DNA of 25,234 bases, from positions 1 through 25,234 of the forward strand of contig DASXTB010000025.1 in assembly GCA_036505615.1 (NCBI GenBank). The letters are read 5' to 3'. Under the pieces are notes generated by a model, which was not told the DNA's origin, made no database searches, and was given only the letters and a program-made list of their open reading frames with translations. The DNA comes from DASXTB01 sp036505615. Its GTDB lineage: Bacteria; Acidobacteriota; UBA6911; JACQSX01. The position numbers were made by a program, and so were the translations under genes. Numbering within the stretch: position 1 is the stretch's first letter; each line of letters starts with the position of its first letter. Positions 6,294 through 14,658 of this stretch are shown one piece after another.

Positions 6294-7742
6294 ATGCCTA
6301 TGGACGAACTGAGGATGTATATCGACGGCCAATGGGTTGAGAGCGAGAGTGGAGCGTATTTCGACGCGTACAATCCGGCAAACCTTGATGTGATAGCCCG
6401 AGTATCACAAGGTACCCGCAAAGACGCCGAGCGAGCGATTTTTGCGGCCTATCGCGGATTGTCGAAAATAGCACGAATGCCTACCTGGGACAGAGCCAAG
6501 ATGCTCTATCGCGTTGCCGACGTGATGGAAGCCAGGAGGGAGGACCTTGCGCGAACTCTGTCGGAGGATCAAGGCAAACCTTATGAATCCGAAGCGCTGC
6601 CCGAAGTAGACATGTCCATTAGTGGCTTCCGCGAAGCGGCAGATCTAGCCAAGTTTTTGGAGACTTCAGTCATTCCGGTTGCAGACGGAAACAAACGCGT
6701 TTGGTCTATTCGTCAGCCGCGGGGAGTGTACGCAATCATTACTCCATGGAACTTTCCAATTAACATTCCGGTCGAATACTTGGCACCTGGGCTCGCCATG
6801 GGGAATACCATTGTTTGGGTGCCGGCGCCAACGACCTCTGTCTGTGCGGTAAAGCTGATGGAATGCATCGAAGAGGCGGATGTCCCAAAGGGTGTTGTCA
6901 ATCTCGTCACGGGACCAGGGCCGGTCGCGGGCGATGAGATTGTCCGCCATCCTCTCACGGCAGCAATAGGTTTTACCGGAAGTCCACAGACAGGCAAGAG
7001 CATCGCTCGCGAGGGTGCAGGCAAACCGATGCTCCTGGAATTGGGAGGAAATGGCCCTACGATCGTACTGGACGATGCCGACATTCCAAAAGCATGCAAG
7101 GCGATCGCCTTCGCCTGTTTTTTCAATGCGGGCCAAGTGTGTTCGGCAACAGAAAGAATCATCGTAAGCCCCAGGATCCACGATGTATTTCTCGAAGGAC
7201 TGCTGGAGCAGGCCAAGCAGTTTCGCATGGGCGCCCCGCTCGACCCGAGCACCACCTTGGGGCCGCTCAACAATCACGCAGTCGCTGAAAAGACTGACCG
7301 TCATATTGAAGACAGCGTTTCCAAGGGAGCCATCATCTTATATGGAGGAAACCGGGCGCCTGAATTCGGGAGCAAATTGTTTTATCAGCCAACCGTTATA
7401 GACAGGGTCACGCAGGATATGCAGTTCAACAGGGAGGAAACGTTCGGCCCAGTGGCGCCCATAATGGTCAGCGGCTCAGATGATGAAATCATGGCGGGGG
7501 CGGATAGCAGCGCTTATGGCCTGGTCGCCTCAGTTTGGACAAGCGACATGAAGAGGGCATTTTACTTCGCCGAAAACCTACGAGCCGGAATCGTCACGAT
7601 AAATGAAAACAGCGATTACTGGGAACCACATATTCCTTTCGGCGGGATGAGCGGAAAGCAATCAGGTGTTGGAAGAATTGGAGGACGCCACACGCTTGAG
7701 GCTATGAGCGACCTAAAAACGATCGTTCTTGACCTGTCATAA
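6294..7742 (+). CDS. NAD(P)-dependent aldehyde dehydrogenase
   Basis: A 482-residue member of the aldehyde dehydrogenase superfamily, oxidising an aldehyde to the acid. Catalytic elements are visible: N153 (PWNFP), E249 (LLELGGNGP), nucleophile C283 (NAGQVCSATER) and EETFGPV near residue 381. The cofactor-binding Lys of the usual WKPA motif is replaced by Val at residue 176 (VWVPAPTTS), which should alter NAD(P) ribose contacts. It is followed 82 bases later by a DapA-superfamily enzyme. That pairing recalls pathways through 2-oxoglutarate semialdehyde, such as glucarate, pentose or hydroxyproline degradation, but the substrate is not proven. Start: ATG 6294 or ATG 6300 both follow a GAGGA at 6275-6279 at long spacing; a TTG at 6273 overlaps that site and is unlikely. 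Promoter and operator lie about 280 bases upstream. Confidence 0.93.
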   Translation: MPMDELRMYIDGQWVESESGAYFDAYNPANLDVIARVSQGTRKDAERAIFAAYRGLSKIARMPTWDRAKMLYRVADVMEARREDLARTLSEDQGKPYESEALPEVDMSISGFREAADLAKFLETSVIPVADGNKRVWSIRQPRGVYAIITPWNFPINIPVEYLAPGLAMGNTIVWVPAPTTSVCAVKLMECIEEADVPKGVVNLVTGPGPVAGDEIVRHPLTAAIGFTGSPQTGKSIAREGAGKPMLLELGGNGPTIVLDDADIPKACKAIAFACFFNAGQVCSATERIIVSPRIHDVFLEGLLEQAKQFRMGAPLDPSTTLGPLNNHAVAEKTDRHIEDSVSKGAIILYGGNRAPEFGSKLFYQPTVIDRVTQDMQFNREETFGPVAPIMVSGSDDEIMAGADSSAYGLVASVWTSDMKRAFYFAENLRAGIVTINENSDYWEPHIPFGGMSGKQSGVGRIGGRHTLEAMSDLKTIVLDLS

Positions 7743-7810
7743 TCGTGCGAGGACGCAAATAAACGACCAGTTGCTGAGGCCGAGGTTAATTTGTTCCTAA
7801 GGAGAGTGTC

Positions 7811-7828
7811 ATGAGGAGATTGTCATGA
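7811..7828 (+). other. Five-codon leader frame overlapping the aldolase start
   Basis: A tandem duplication of 14 bases, AGGAGAGTGTCATG (7800-7813) and AGGAGATTGTCATG (7814-7827), creates two ribosome-site-plus-ATG units in a row. Translation from the first ATG gives MRRLS and stops at a TGA that overlaps the second ATG as ATGA. The second ATG is the aldolase start. This could couple or tune its translation, or be a neutral duplication. Confidence 0.4.
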
Positions 7829-8745
7829 AGGTAAAAGGAAGAATTGTCCCAATTGCAACTCCCCTTGCCGAGCATGAGTATGTCAATGAGGTGCAATTGC
7901 GCAGGCTCGTCGACTATTTAATCGGCAAAGGTGTCCATGGATTCTGGGCGAACGGCGGGTTCGGCGGACAGACTTACCTTCGCGACGAACAACAGGTAAG
8001 GGCTGTACGAATTGTGGTGGATCAAACCAGAAGGCGGGTGCCGGTGCTTGCGGGGATTTCCGACACCAGCGTCACTCGGGTCCTGGATAAGGCGAGTAGG
8101 ATTTCTTCATGCGGTCCCGATGGCCTCTTCCTATTGATCACTCCGTACGACAGCCTGACAAACAGTCAGGTGATCGCATATTACGAGGATGTGGCTGAAC
8201 ACGTAGATCTGCCGCTCTACATTTACAATAACCCCTGGGCTACTCACCACGCGATGGATTCAGACACAATCATCAGGTTAGGACATCATCCGAACATTGT
8301 TGGCATTAAGGATTCGAGCGAAAATCCCTATCTATTCGTCGCACTGGCTGAACATTTCCGGGGCTCCGATTTCACGCTCCTAGCGGGTACAATGCCGCTC
8401 GATTGTTTTGCGCTCTCGCTCGGTTTCGATGGTGTAATCGATCCAACAGACCAGATCTACACCGATCTCGCGGTAGCGCAGTTCGAAGCCGCCCAGGCGG
8501 GGGATTGGGCTCGCGCGTTTTCTATCCAGCACAGGCTCGACAAAATAGGACGACTGCTCATGAATCTGGGCGATTATAGAGCTGGCATGGAAGCCTGTAT
8601 GGCGATGCTGGGATTGTGCGAACGGATTCGGCCTCGTCCCTTCCCAGCCATTGAGGACCCAGCAACATTAGCGCAGTTGAGGGCAGTCCTGATCGACGCC
8701 CGAATCTTGCCCTCACAGGAGCCGATTCTTGTCTCTCCGAGGTAA
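7825..8745 (+). CDS. DapA/NanA-superfamily aldolase or dehydratase
   Basis: A 306-residue class I (Schiff-base) TIM-barrel protein. The catalytic Tyr134 (LYIYNNP) and Lys162 (VGIKDSS) are in place, as is the length usual for dihydrodipicolinate synthase relatives. The substrate-binding GTTGE signature is changed to GFGGQ (residues 45-49), so both Thr residues are lost. It is therefore unlikely to be a lysine-pathway DapA, and probably handles a different 2-oxo acid by retro-aldol cleavage or dehydration. It lies downstream of an aldehyde dehydrogenase in an operon under operator copy 3, so its product may be the aldehyde that enzyme oxidises. The ATG follows AGGAGATTGTC at good spacing. The superfamily is sure, the reaction is inferred only in kind. 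Confidence 0.92.
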   Translation: MKVKGRIVPIATPLAEHEYVNEVQLRRLVDYLIGKGVHGFWANGGFGGQTYLRDEQQVRAVRIVVDQTRRRVPVLAGISDTSVTRVLDKASRISSCGPDGLFLLITPYDSLTNSQVIAYYEDVAEHVDLPLYIYNNPWATHHAMDSDTIIRLGHHPNIVGIKDSSENPYLFVALAEHFRGSDFTLLAGTMPLDCFALSLGFDGVIDPTDQIYTDLAVAQFEAAQAGDWARAFSIQHRLDKIGRLLMNLGDYRAGMEACMAMLGLCERIRPRPFPAIEDPATLAQLRAVLIDARILPSQEPILVSPR

Positions 8746-9063
8746 CGTCATATCGGTTCATGCCCGATGCGGTGTGCGGCCTGAATGGGAAAAGAGCGTT
8801 TGATCTATCCCTGCCCCTCAGCTGTCGCTAATGTACAAGCTGATTGGCGGTTAAGTTTCGAGGCAGCGAACCTCCATTTTTCCTGTTCTACTCGCAATGT
8901 GACCCATCCTTGCGAGTTGATCTGTTGATGTTGGCCTCCTACGGCTATCTCTGCTGGTTCGAACGCTCGTTCCTCGAGCATGGCTATGCGCGGCACACCA
9001 CGACAACCGAGGCACAGCCACGATAGATTTGCCCAAAGCCGCGTCTTCCGGTCAGAGAAGCAC
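8746..9063. other. Convergent intergenic region, no recognised gene
   Basis: About 320 bases between the stops of the convergent aldolase (plus) and aldo/keto reductase (minus). Short open frames occur on both strands (for example plus 8844-9026 and the minus-strand tail 8805-8990), but none has a ribosome site or a family I recognise. No clear stem-loop with a T-tract was found. It might be a decayed gene remnant. Confidence 0.45.
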
Positions 9064-10044
9064 TCACAAACCTGCCAGTTCGGTGGCCCATTCTTCGGGA
9101 AAAGGAATCTCCATCGCTTGAATCGCATTGTCCAGGTGCTCGGGTTTGGTCGCGCCGATGAGCACAGAGGTGAGATCAGGGTTGCGCAAAACCCAGGACA
9201 GGGCCAGTCGCGCGATGGGGATGCCAGTGAGCCTTTCCTTTTCACGCAGCCAGTCAATCAGGCGAAAGTTCCGATTGGTGAAGTAGAAGTCAACATGGCC
9301 TGGAATCACGTCGAACCGCGACCTTTTTGGGATTGATCCGCGGTCCGACGTGTATTTGCCGGAGAAGAAGCCGCCGCCCAGAGGGCTATAGGGCGTGACT
9401 CCAATTCGCTTGGCGCGGCAGAACGGAATGATATCGCGCTCGATTTCAGGGAAGGCCAGATTGTAGACCGACTGAACCACCTCAATGCGGGCCAAGCCGA
9501 GTTGCTCGCTGAGATTGAGGGCGGCGGCCAATTCGTCAAGGCTGAAATTGCAGCAACCCATCACGCGAACGCGCCCGGATTCCACAGCCATTGTCATAGC
9601 TTCCATGCCCTCCTGAAGAGGCGAATTCCGATCGAAGCTGTGGAAGAGATAGATATCGATAATATCGGTTTGCAGCCGATTAAGGCTCGCCTGCAGCGCT
9701 TCCCACAGATGCACCCGCGTAAATTGCTTCGCAATCTTGGTTTGCAGGACTATCTGATTCCTGCAGTTATTCGTTTTCAACCAGCGGCCGATGATGGTCT
9801 CGGAAGTGTGCTTCTCTCCTGAGAGCTCCCGAACATCGCTGATTCCATAAGTGGCCTGGCGGTATTCCCTCGACTCACCGCCTCCGTACGTCTCCGCGGT
9901 GTCGAAGAACGTGATTCCGGCTTCGATGGCGTGGTCCATGATGGCAAATGAGGTCCGCTCGTCAATCTCTCTGCCGAAGGTGACGCCGCCCAGAGCCAGC
10001 CTGCTGACCTGAATATCCGTGCTGCCCAACTGTATGGTTCGCAT
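9064..10044 (-). CDS. Aldo/keto reductase
   Basis: A 326-residue NADP(H)-dependent (alpha/beta)8-barrel oxidoreductase. The catalytic tetrad is complete: D48 and Y53 (FFDTAETYGGG), K103 (LQTKI) and H135 (YLFHSFD). The cofactor-binding end is seen in YSPLGGGFFSGKY and in VLIGATKPEHLDNAI near the C-terminus. Compared with typical members there is an extra loop of about 20 residues after Y53 (EYRQATYGISDVRELSGEK). The family interconverts aldehydes or ketones and alcohols, or oxidises sugars to lactones. It stands alone on the minus strand between the convergent aldolase and the divergent CehA/McbA-like gene. Placing it in the same pathway is inference by proximity; no copy of the shared operator was found in front of it. 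Confidence 0.93.
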   Translation of the reverse strand: MRTIQLGSTDIQVSRLALGGVTFGREIDERTSFAIMDHAIEAGITFFDTAETYGGGESREYRQATYGISDVRELSGEKHTSETIIGRWLKTNNCRNQIVLQTKIAKQFTRVHLWEALQASLNRLQTDIIDIYLFHSFDRNSPLQEGMEAMTMAVESGRVRVMGCCNFSLDELAAALNLSEQLGLARIEVVQSVYNLAFPEIERDIIPFCRAKRIGVTPYSPLGGGFFSGKYTSDRGSIPKRSRFDVIPGHVDFYFTNRNFRLIDWLREKERLTGIPIARLALSWVLRNPDLTSVLIGATKPEHLDNAIQAMEIPFPEEWATELAGL

Positions 10045-10347
10045 GTGTTGCCGCCAAGCCAGACTTCGGCAGTTGACAATGCGTAATGGCTACCGCGGCG
10101 CTCCCTCTTGGCTCACGTCTAGTCGGCCGTCGCTCGCTGATGCAAGCTGGACGGGAACATGGAGCTAGCCTCCATCCACCGTGCTTCTCGACTCGCCACA
10201 GGCGGGCCTGCGCGTAGCCATACTTCACGTAGGATCCAGCCAACAAAACCACGGGTAAGAACTGATGATATAGTTTTTGATTGGTTTGTGGAAATTTATG
10301 ATTAAAAATAGAGAATTTTGAAGCGAGGTGCCGTCGGTGGAAATTCT
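10045..10347. promoter_or_regulatory. Divergent intergenic region with A/T-rich promoter-like stretch
   Basis: About 300 bases between the aldo/keto reductase start and the CehA/McbA-like start. Positions 10265-10318 are strongly A/T-rich, in contrast to the flanking sequence, and contain TTGATT (10277-10282) followed after 17 bases by GATTAA, and also TATGAT (10297-10302). A plus-strand promoter for the downstream gene probably lies here, but the boxes are weak. No operator copy and no other gene was seen. Confidence 0.4.
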
Positions 10348-12459
10348 ATGAGACTCCGCGTTCTCGCCCTGGTGGCTTTATTGACCTTGAGTGTCATAAT
10401 CGCGCACGATCCGCGCTCTTTAGATTTGACGAGCGACGGCGCCCTGTTCGCTCTGCGTTTTCAAAACATCGCCATAAGTTTGATGAGAGACAGTAGCTCC
10501 AACCGCAAGGGGGCAATCGATCTTTATTGGCAAGCCTATTCGATGGCCGGCCAAACTGGAACTCCGGAAGAGCTTGAGCGGCGCTTTGGTGAACTCTATG
10601 TGAGGCTGCAAGGTGGTAGGACAGCGCGGGTCACGTTGACCGCCTCCAAATGGGAAGCCACCTCACCTTCGGAAACGGTCATTCTCACCAGAGGCCGGAT
10701 TTGTGAAAATCTACTGCTTGTCATCTCTAACGGAACCAAACAGCAGCGTACTTTTTCTATCTCCGGGGGAACGGCCCAACTGAATGTGATCGAGCAGTCC
10801 GTAACTCTTGTGGCAGGAGGCTCAACGGCGATTTTCATATCGATGGTTGGGTGGGATACGGGCCGGCTCTCAGCCGCTCTCCGCATCGCGACAAACGAAA
10901 AGGGTACCGTCGTTCCATTCGAGTGCGAGGTGCGTCCCTCCGGGCGAATGGTGGTTCGCTTGCTTGATGAGGAGGGGCATCCTACAGCCGCTCGCATTTA
11001 CCTCAGTGCCGCCGACGGATTCAATCATATTCCAGAGGGCAGTATTGATAGGGCAATGTGGGTGTCTGGAGAACATTTCTTTTATGCCGATGGACTCGCA
11101 CAGGCCGACCTGCCAGAAGGCAAAGCTAAAATTGAGGTAGTTAAGGGCTTCGATTATGTTCCCGTCAGCACCGCAATCAACATTGAACCTGGAAAGACTA
11201 CATGGTGTGAGATCCGCCTTAAACGGCTCGAAAACATGAGTGCCCACGGCTGGTACAGCGGCGACGAACACATTCACGGCAACTACACTGGCGATCAATT
11301 CATTACACCCGGCGATGATCTTCTCATGATCCGCGCTGAGGATCTCAATGTAGGCAACATGATGGTTTCAAACTCAGCGGGAGCTGAAATACACGACGAA
11401 CAGTATTTTGAAGGGAAGCCAAACACGCTTTCCACGAGGCACCATCTCCTTTACTGGAATGAGGAGATGCGCACCTATGACCTTTATGGCCACCTGATCT
11501 TTCTCAACCTGAAAGAGCTGGTCCGGCCCATTTACACCGGTTTTCCGGGGACACCTAACTGGGAGGATTACCCGTCCAACTACACTCAGGCGAAGAAGGG
11601 CAGGGAACAGGGTGGATTCACTGCTTACGCTCATCCTACGACAGTTTTCGATCGAATCCCGCCTGGTTCCGGAGCTAGAGAATCGGTCGTTGATGTCGCG
11701 CTCGGAATGATTGATGCGTTGGAGGTCTTCTGTACTCACAACGAGCCATCGATGGCGCTATGGTACAGGTTTCTGAACTGTGGTTTCAAACTCGGCATTT
11801 CGGCAGGAAGCGACGCCTTTATCAATCATACCTTCGCACAAGTTCCCGGGGGCGAGAGAGTGTACGTGAACGTCGACAATGGATTCAGCTACTCGAAATG
11901 GATCGAAGGATTAACTCGCGGTCGCGCATTCGCCACCTCTGGTCCGCTTCTATTTTTCGAAGTTGAGGGTCAACACCCGGGTCGGGAATTTCATCTCCCA
12001 AGACGAGCGACAAGGCTCAGGGCGCGAGCAAGGGTTTCCTCGTGGATTCCTGTCACGAAGCTGGAGATCGTAGCCAACGGCGAAGTGATCGCCGCAGTTT
12101 CCAGCGATACCCCAACTAGACTGCTGCAATGGGATGGAATCATTCCCGTCAAGCACAGCTCATGGGTGGCTGCACGCGTCTGGGGTCCGGAACATCGGCT
12201 CATCCCTAACGCACCTTCTCGTTGGGCAGAACGGCGATCGCAGTGGTTACTGCTAGCTCACAGTGGGGCATCCTATATTTACATCGGTAACTCGAAGATC
12301 TTTTCCGAGAAGGACCGAAACTTTTTTATTCGGTGGATCGATGACCTAGTCGAAGAGGTTAAAGCTCGAGGTAAGTTTGCCACTTCCGACCGACAACGGG
12401 AAGTTATAGATACGTTCTTGCGCGCCCGTGGCATTTACGAAAAGATGACATACCAGTGA
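10348..12459 (+). CDS. Secreted CehA/McbA-like PHP-fold metallohydrolase
   Basis: A 703-residue exported protein. Residues 1-19 form a signal peptide (MRLRVLALVALLTLSVIIAH). Residues of roughly 90-285 are beta-rich, Ig/carboxypeptidase-regulatory-like. The catalytic PHP-type domain follows with DEHIH (306-310), YAHP (H429) and SAGSDAF (D489), which fit a di- or tri-metal site. A beta domain of about 80 residues (VTKLEIVANGEVI) and a helical tail end the protein. The family includes the carbaryl hydrolases CehA and McbA, and many members of unknown substrate that split esters, amides or phosphate esters. I choose ATG 10348 since GGTGGA precedes it and it puts the signal peptide at the very start; a TTG at 10318 is less likely. 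Its place beside cytoplasmic oxidoreductases suggests a periplasmic first step of degradation, by inference. Confidence 0.88.
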   Translation: MRLRVLALVALLTLSVIIAHDPRSLDLTSDGALFALRFQNIAISLMRDSSSNRKGAIDLYWQAYSMAGQTGTPEELERRFGELYVRLQGGRTARVTLTASKWEATSPSETVILTRGRICENLLLVISNGTKQQRTFSISGGTAQLNVIEQSVTLVAGGSTAIFISMVGWDTGRLSAALRIATNEKGTVVPFECEVRPSGRMVVRLLDEEGHPTAARIYLSAADGFNHIPEGSIDRAMWVSGEHFFYADGLAQADLPEGKAKIEVVKGFDYVPVSTAINIEPGKTTWCEIRLKRLENMSAHGWYSGDEHIHGNYTGDQFITPGDDLLMIRAEDLNVGNMMVSNSAGAEIHDEQYFEGKPNTLSTRHHLLYWNEEMRTYDLYGHLIFLNLKELVRPIYTGFPGTPNWEDYPSNYTQAKKGREQGGFTAYAHPTTVFDRIPPGSGARESVVDVALGMIDALEVFCTHNEPSMALWYRFLNCGFKLGISAGSDAFINHTFAQVPGGERVYVNVDNGFSYSKWIEGLTRGRAFATSGPLLFFEVEGQHPGREFHLPRRATRLRARARVSSWIPVTKLEIVANGEVIAAVSSDTPTRLLQWDGIIPVKHSSWVAARVWGPEHRLIPNAPSRWAERRSQWLLLAHSGASYIYIGNSKIFSEKDRNFFIRWIDDLVEEVKARGKFATSDRQREVIDTFLRARGIYEKMTYQ

Positions 12460-12553
12460 CGAGAACCACGCGAGGGAAAACCAATGGATCGATCTTCCTG
12501 AACAATGGGTGTCTGTGGATTCTACGAATCCAGAATGAGAATCGCCGACAACG

Positions 12554-13339
12554 TTAGATTGCAGTCCATCCACCGTCAACCGGAATATTTTGGCCGGTGA
12601 TGTAGCGAGATGCGTCAGAGGCAAGGAATAACACGGGTCCTTTAATGTCATCCTCCTGAGCCATGCGACCGAGTAGTGTATGCTTACTGTACCGCGTTTC
12701 AAAATCTTGTGTTGTTTCTTCGGTTGCAAATCCCCCGGGTGAAAGGCAATTCACGCGAATGTTATAAGGCGCCAGGAAACTTGCAAGATACCTCGTCACA
12801 CTGATGATTCCCCCCTTTGCAAAGGCATAATTGACTGGCATCGTCAGCGACGTGCTTTCATAAATGTGAAAGTGGGGACCGACCACTCCATAAATGGAGG
12901 CAATATTCACTATCGATCCAGCGCGCTGGGTCCGCATCGGTTCCGCAAAAATCTTACAGGCAAGGAAAAGCCCCGTGGAATTTACCTTCATTGTAGCTTC
13001 CCACTGTTCCACTGTCATGTCATCCAGATTTCCGCCCGCTCGTGCCACGGCGTTGTTTACCAGCACATCAAGTCTGCTGTAGTGCTTCAAAATATGATCG
13101 CACAACCTGCGAATGGTACTCTGGGAGGCCAGGTCCACTGCCTCTCCTTCGACGTTCAAACCCTCAGTGGCCAATTCGTCGGCAAACGCTTGACACTGCT
13201 CTTTGTCTCGTGAGGCAACAACCACGGTCGCCCCAGCTTCGGCAAGTGCCCGTACGATTGGGCGACCAACAATGCCAGCCCCTCCGGTAACTAGTGCCAC
13301 CTTGCCGTTTAGTCGAAAGAGATTTGTGGCGTGATTCAT
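12554..13339 (-). CDS. Short-chain dehydrogenase/reductase (SDR)
   Basis: A 261-residue classical SDR. It has the Rossmann TGGAGIVG motif (18-25), NNAVA (95-99), N120, S148 (NIASIYG), Y171 and K175 (YAFAK), and the usual C-terminal IPVDGGW. Ser-to-Tyr spacing is 23 residues against about 13 in most family members, giving a longer substrate loop (GPHFHIYESTSLTMPVN). It probably oxidises a secondary alcohol or sugar with NAD(P). The start is the ATG at 13339 with GGAAGAGG upstream; the frame continues to 13480 but those residues are not SDR-like. It is transcribed towards, and ends about 95 bases from, the stop of the CehA/McbA-like gene. Confidence 0.92.
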   Translation of the reverse strand: MNHATNLFRLNGKVALVTGGAGIVGRPIVRALAEAGATVVVASRDKEQCQAFADELATEGLNVEGEAVDLASQSTIRRLCDHILKHYSRLDVLVNNAVARAGGNLDDMTVEQWEATMKVNSTGLFLACKIFAEPMRTQRAGSIVNIASIYGVVGPHFHIYESTSLTMPVNYAFAKGGIISVTRYLASFLAPYNIRVNCLSPGGFATEETTQDFETRYSKHTLLGRMAQEDDIKGPVLFLASDASRYITGQNIPVDGGWTAI

Positions 13340-13846
13340 GCCGCCTCTTCCGCCGTCTTTGCACCCAGGACTTGCCCTCGAAGAATCAGTTCGGTTGATG
13401 TTGGCATTAGGTTTTTTCTCCCGCCGAGTTGACCTTAACGTCCGGGTACGTGCTGAGTCTCTTATAGGATCACAACGCACTCAAACCGAGCGGTGCGGTT
13501 GGTACGGAGTCCAGAGGATCGACGATGATAAACACTGCGAGAGGTCGCGACGAGCCTACTAGCATTTTCAAATGACTTTATCCTCCGCGCCCTGCACGAA
13601 ATCCGAGGTCGGCCTTTTTGCTAGCAGCTAATGTACTCTCGATGTCCGAGTGAGCAGCGGAAACGTACCATCTTCCATCTAGTAGCGCGAGAGACAGAGT
13701 GATGCGCATTCCATTGAAGGCGACAGTATACTAAAGTATTTGATTGGAAATGCACGATAAGTTTTGCATCGGCCAGCTCGCTTTGCTGAAAAAATTGGGG
13801 GAAGTGACCATGACTCTGCCCTCAACAAGAACGGAGTTCGATCATC
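13340..13846. other. Divergent intergenic region, no gene recognised
   Basis: About 500 bases between the divergent SDR and FGE-like genes. Short frames on both strands have no ribosome site or recognisable product. An eight-base palindrome AGTATACT (13725-13732) with a neighbouring AGTATT lies in an A/T-rich stretch about 115 bases before the FGE-like gene and could belong to its promoter. No copy of the shared operator was found. Confidence 0.45.
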
Positions 13847-14575
13847 ATGAGCAGTGTTATTGAGCCCGAAATGATCCTGATTGAAGGAGGTCCGGTCACC
13901 CTTGGACTGCCTGAGTTTCCACCCGGCGCGCAGGTTCCTCACAAATGGACTAGAAAAGAGGTCGACGTACCTGCTTTTTGGATCGCAAAGTATGCCGTTA
14001 CGGTGCTGGAGTATCTGGCTTTTGCAGAGGCGTCTCGCTATGAGATTTCCGAGCAATTTCGCCAAGATCCCCGATTTCGAAACACCCGACAACCTGCAGG
14101 CTTTGTTAGTTGGATCGACGCGGTTCGCTATGCGCAGCGGCTATCGCGTGAGACAGGAAAACCTTATCGACTAGTGCGAGACGCAGAATACGAGAAAGCT
14201 TCCCGAGGAGGCCTAATCGGTAGGAAATATCCTTGGGGTGACGATGAACCCGATGGCCACTGCGATTTTAACAATCCACAGGGTTCGCCTCGCCCGGTTG
14301 GATCTTTCCATCCCAATGGTTACGGGCTTTACGACATGGTTGGATCAATTTGGTCGTGGTGTGAGGAGTGCTTTAACCAGGTAGCTTATCCAGACCAGGC
14401 CAAAATGATATATGAAGATACCCAGATAAGAGACGTTCGGCTCAATCCCATTTGCCGCGGGGGGTCGTACAAGACGGCCGACACCAATGTTCTCTATTGC
14501 GCTTACCGCCATGAAGACCCCACTGACGGCCGCTTTGACTGCATCGGATTTCGCCTGGCATGCGATGCTCATTAA
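13847..14575 (+). CDS. Formylglycine-generating-enzyme-like (FGE-sulfatase/SUMF1 domain) protein
   Basis: A 242-residue protein made of one FGE-sulfatase domain: PEMILIEGGPVTLG at the start, DVPAFWIAKYAVTVLEYLAF, VSWIDAVRYAQRLS, RLVRDAEYEKASRGG, YPWGDDEP, NGYGLYDMVGSIWSWCEE, CRGGSY and IGFRLA at the end. In true formylglycine-generating enzymes two Cys act together (C336 and C341 in human); here C218 fits the first but the second position is Glu223, so sulfatase activation is doubtful. No sulfatase lies in the window. Relatives also serve as sulfoxide-type synthases (EgtB C-domain), PvdO-like maturases or ligand-binding proteins. It is the first gene of the plus-strand run that continues into the ABC importer, with 83 bases before the next start. 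GGAG lies about nine bases before the ATG. No signal peptide. Confidence 0.88.
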   Translation: MSSVIEPEMILIEGGPVTLGLPEFPPGAQVPHKWTRKEVDVPAFWIAKYAVTVLEYLAFAEASRYEISEQFRQDPRFRNTRQPAGFVSWIDAVRYAQRLSRETGKPYRLVRDAEYEKASRGGLIGRKYPWGDDEPDGHCDFNNPQGSPRPVGSFHPNGYGLYDMVGSIWSWCEECFNQVAYPDQAKMIYEDTQIRDVRLNPICRGGSYKTADTNVLYCAYRHEDPTDGRFDCIGFRLACDAH

Positions 14576-14658
14576 AAGGATAGACTTATATGGGTTCAAT
14601 AATAATCTGGTAAATACCGTCCCAGAGTGGGAAAGGCTACGCCTACTGGAAGGCGATT

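Noticed and set aside
6666..7304. A 212-codon open frame on the minus strand, and a second of 186 codons at 6713-7273, inside the aldehyde dehydrogenase
   Set aside because: Both lie wholly antisense to a gene with clear catalytic motifs, and their translations are Arg/Ser/Cys-rich without family features.
7825..8745. Dihydrodipicolinate synthase for lysine synthesis
   Set aside because: The GTTGE motif is lost and the neighbours are catabolic. The LysA-like gene at 21038 is also diverged, so a lysine cluster is not supported.
8805..9257. A 150-codon minus-strand frame at the end of the aldo/keto reductase
   Set aside because: Most of it overlaps the reductase in another frame. Its tail in the intergenic region has no ribosome site or recognised family; a decayed remnant cannot be excluded.
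10070..10080. CAGTTGACAAT as another operator copy before the aldo/keto reductase
   Set aside because: Only the GTTGACA part matches and there is no second half-site.
13847..14575. Active sulfatase-maturing formylglycine-generating enzyme
   Set aside because: The second catalytic Cys is missing and no sulfatase gene lies in the window.
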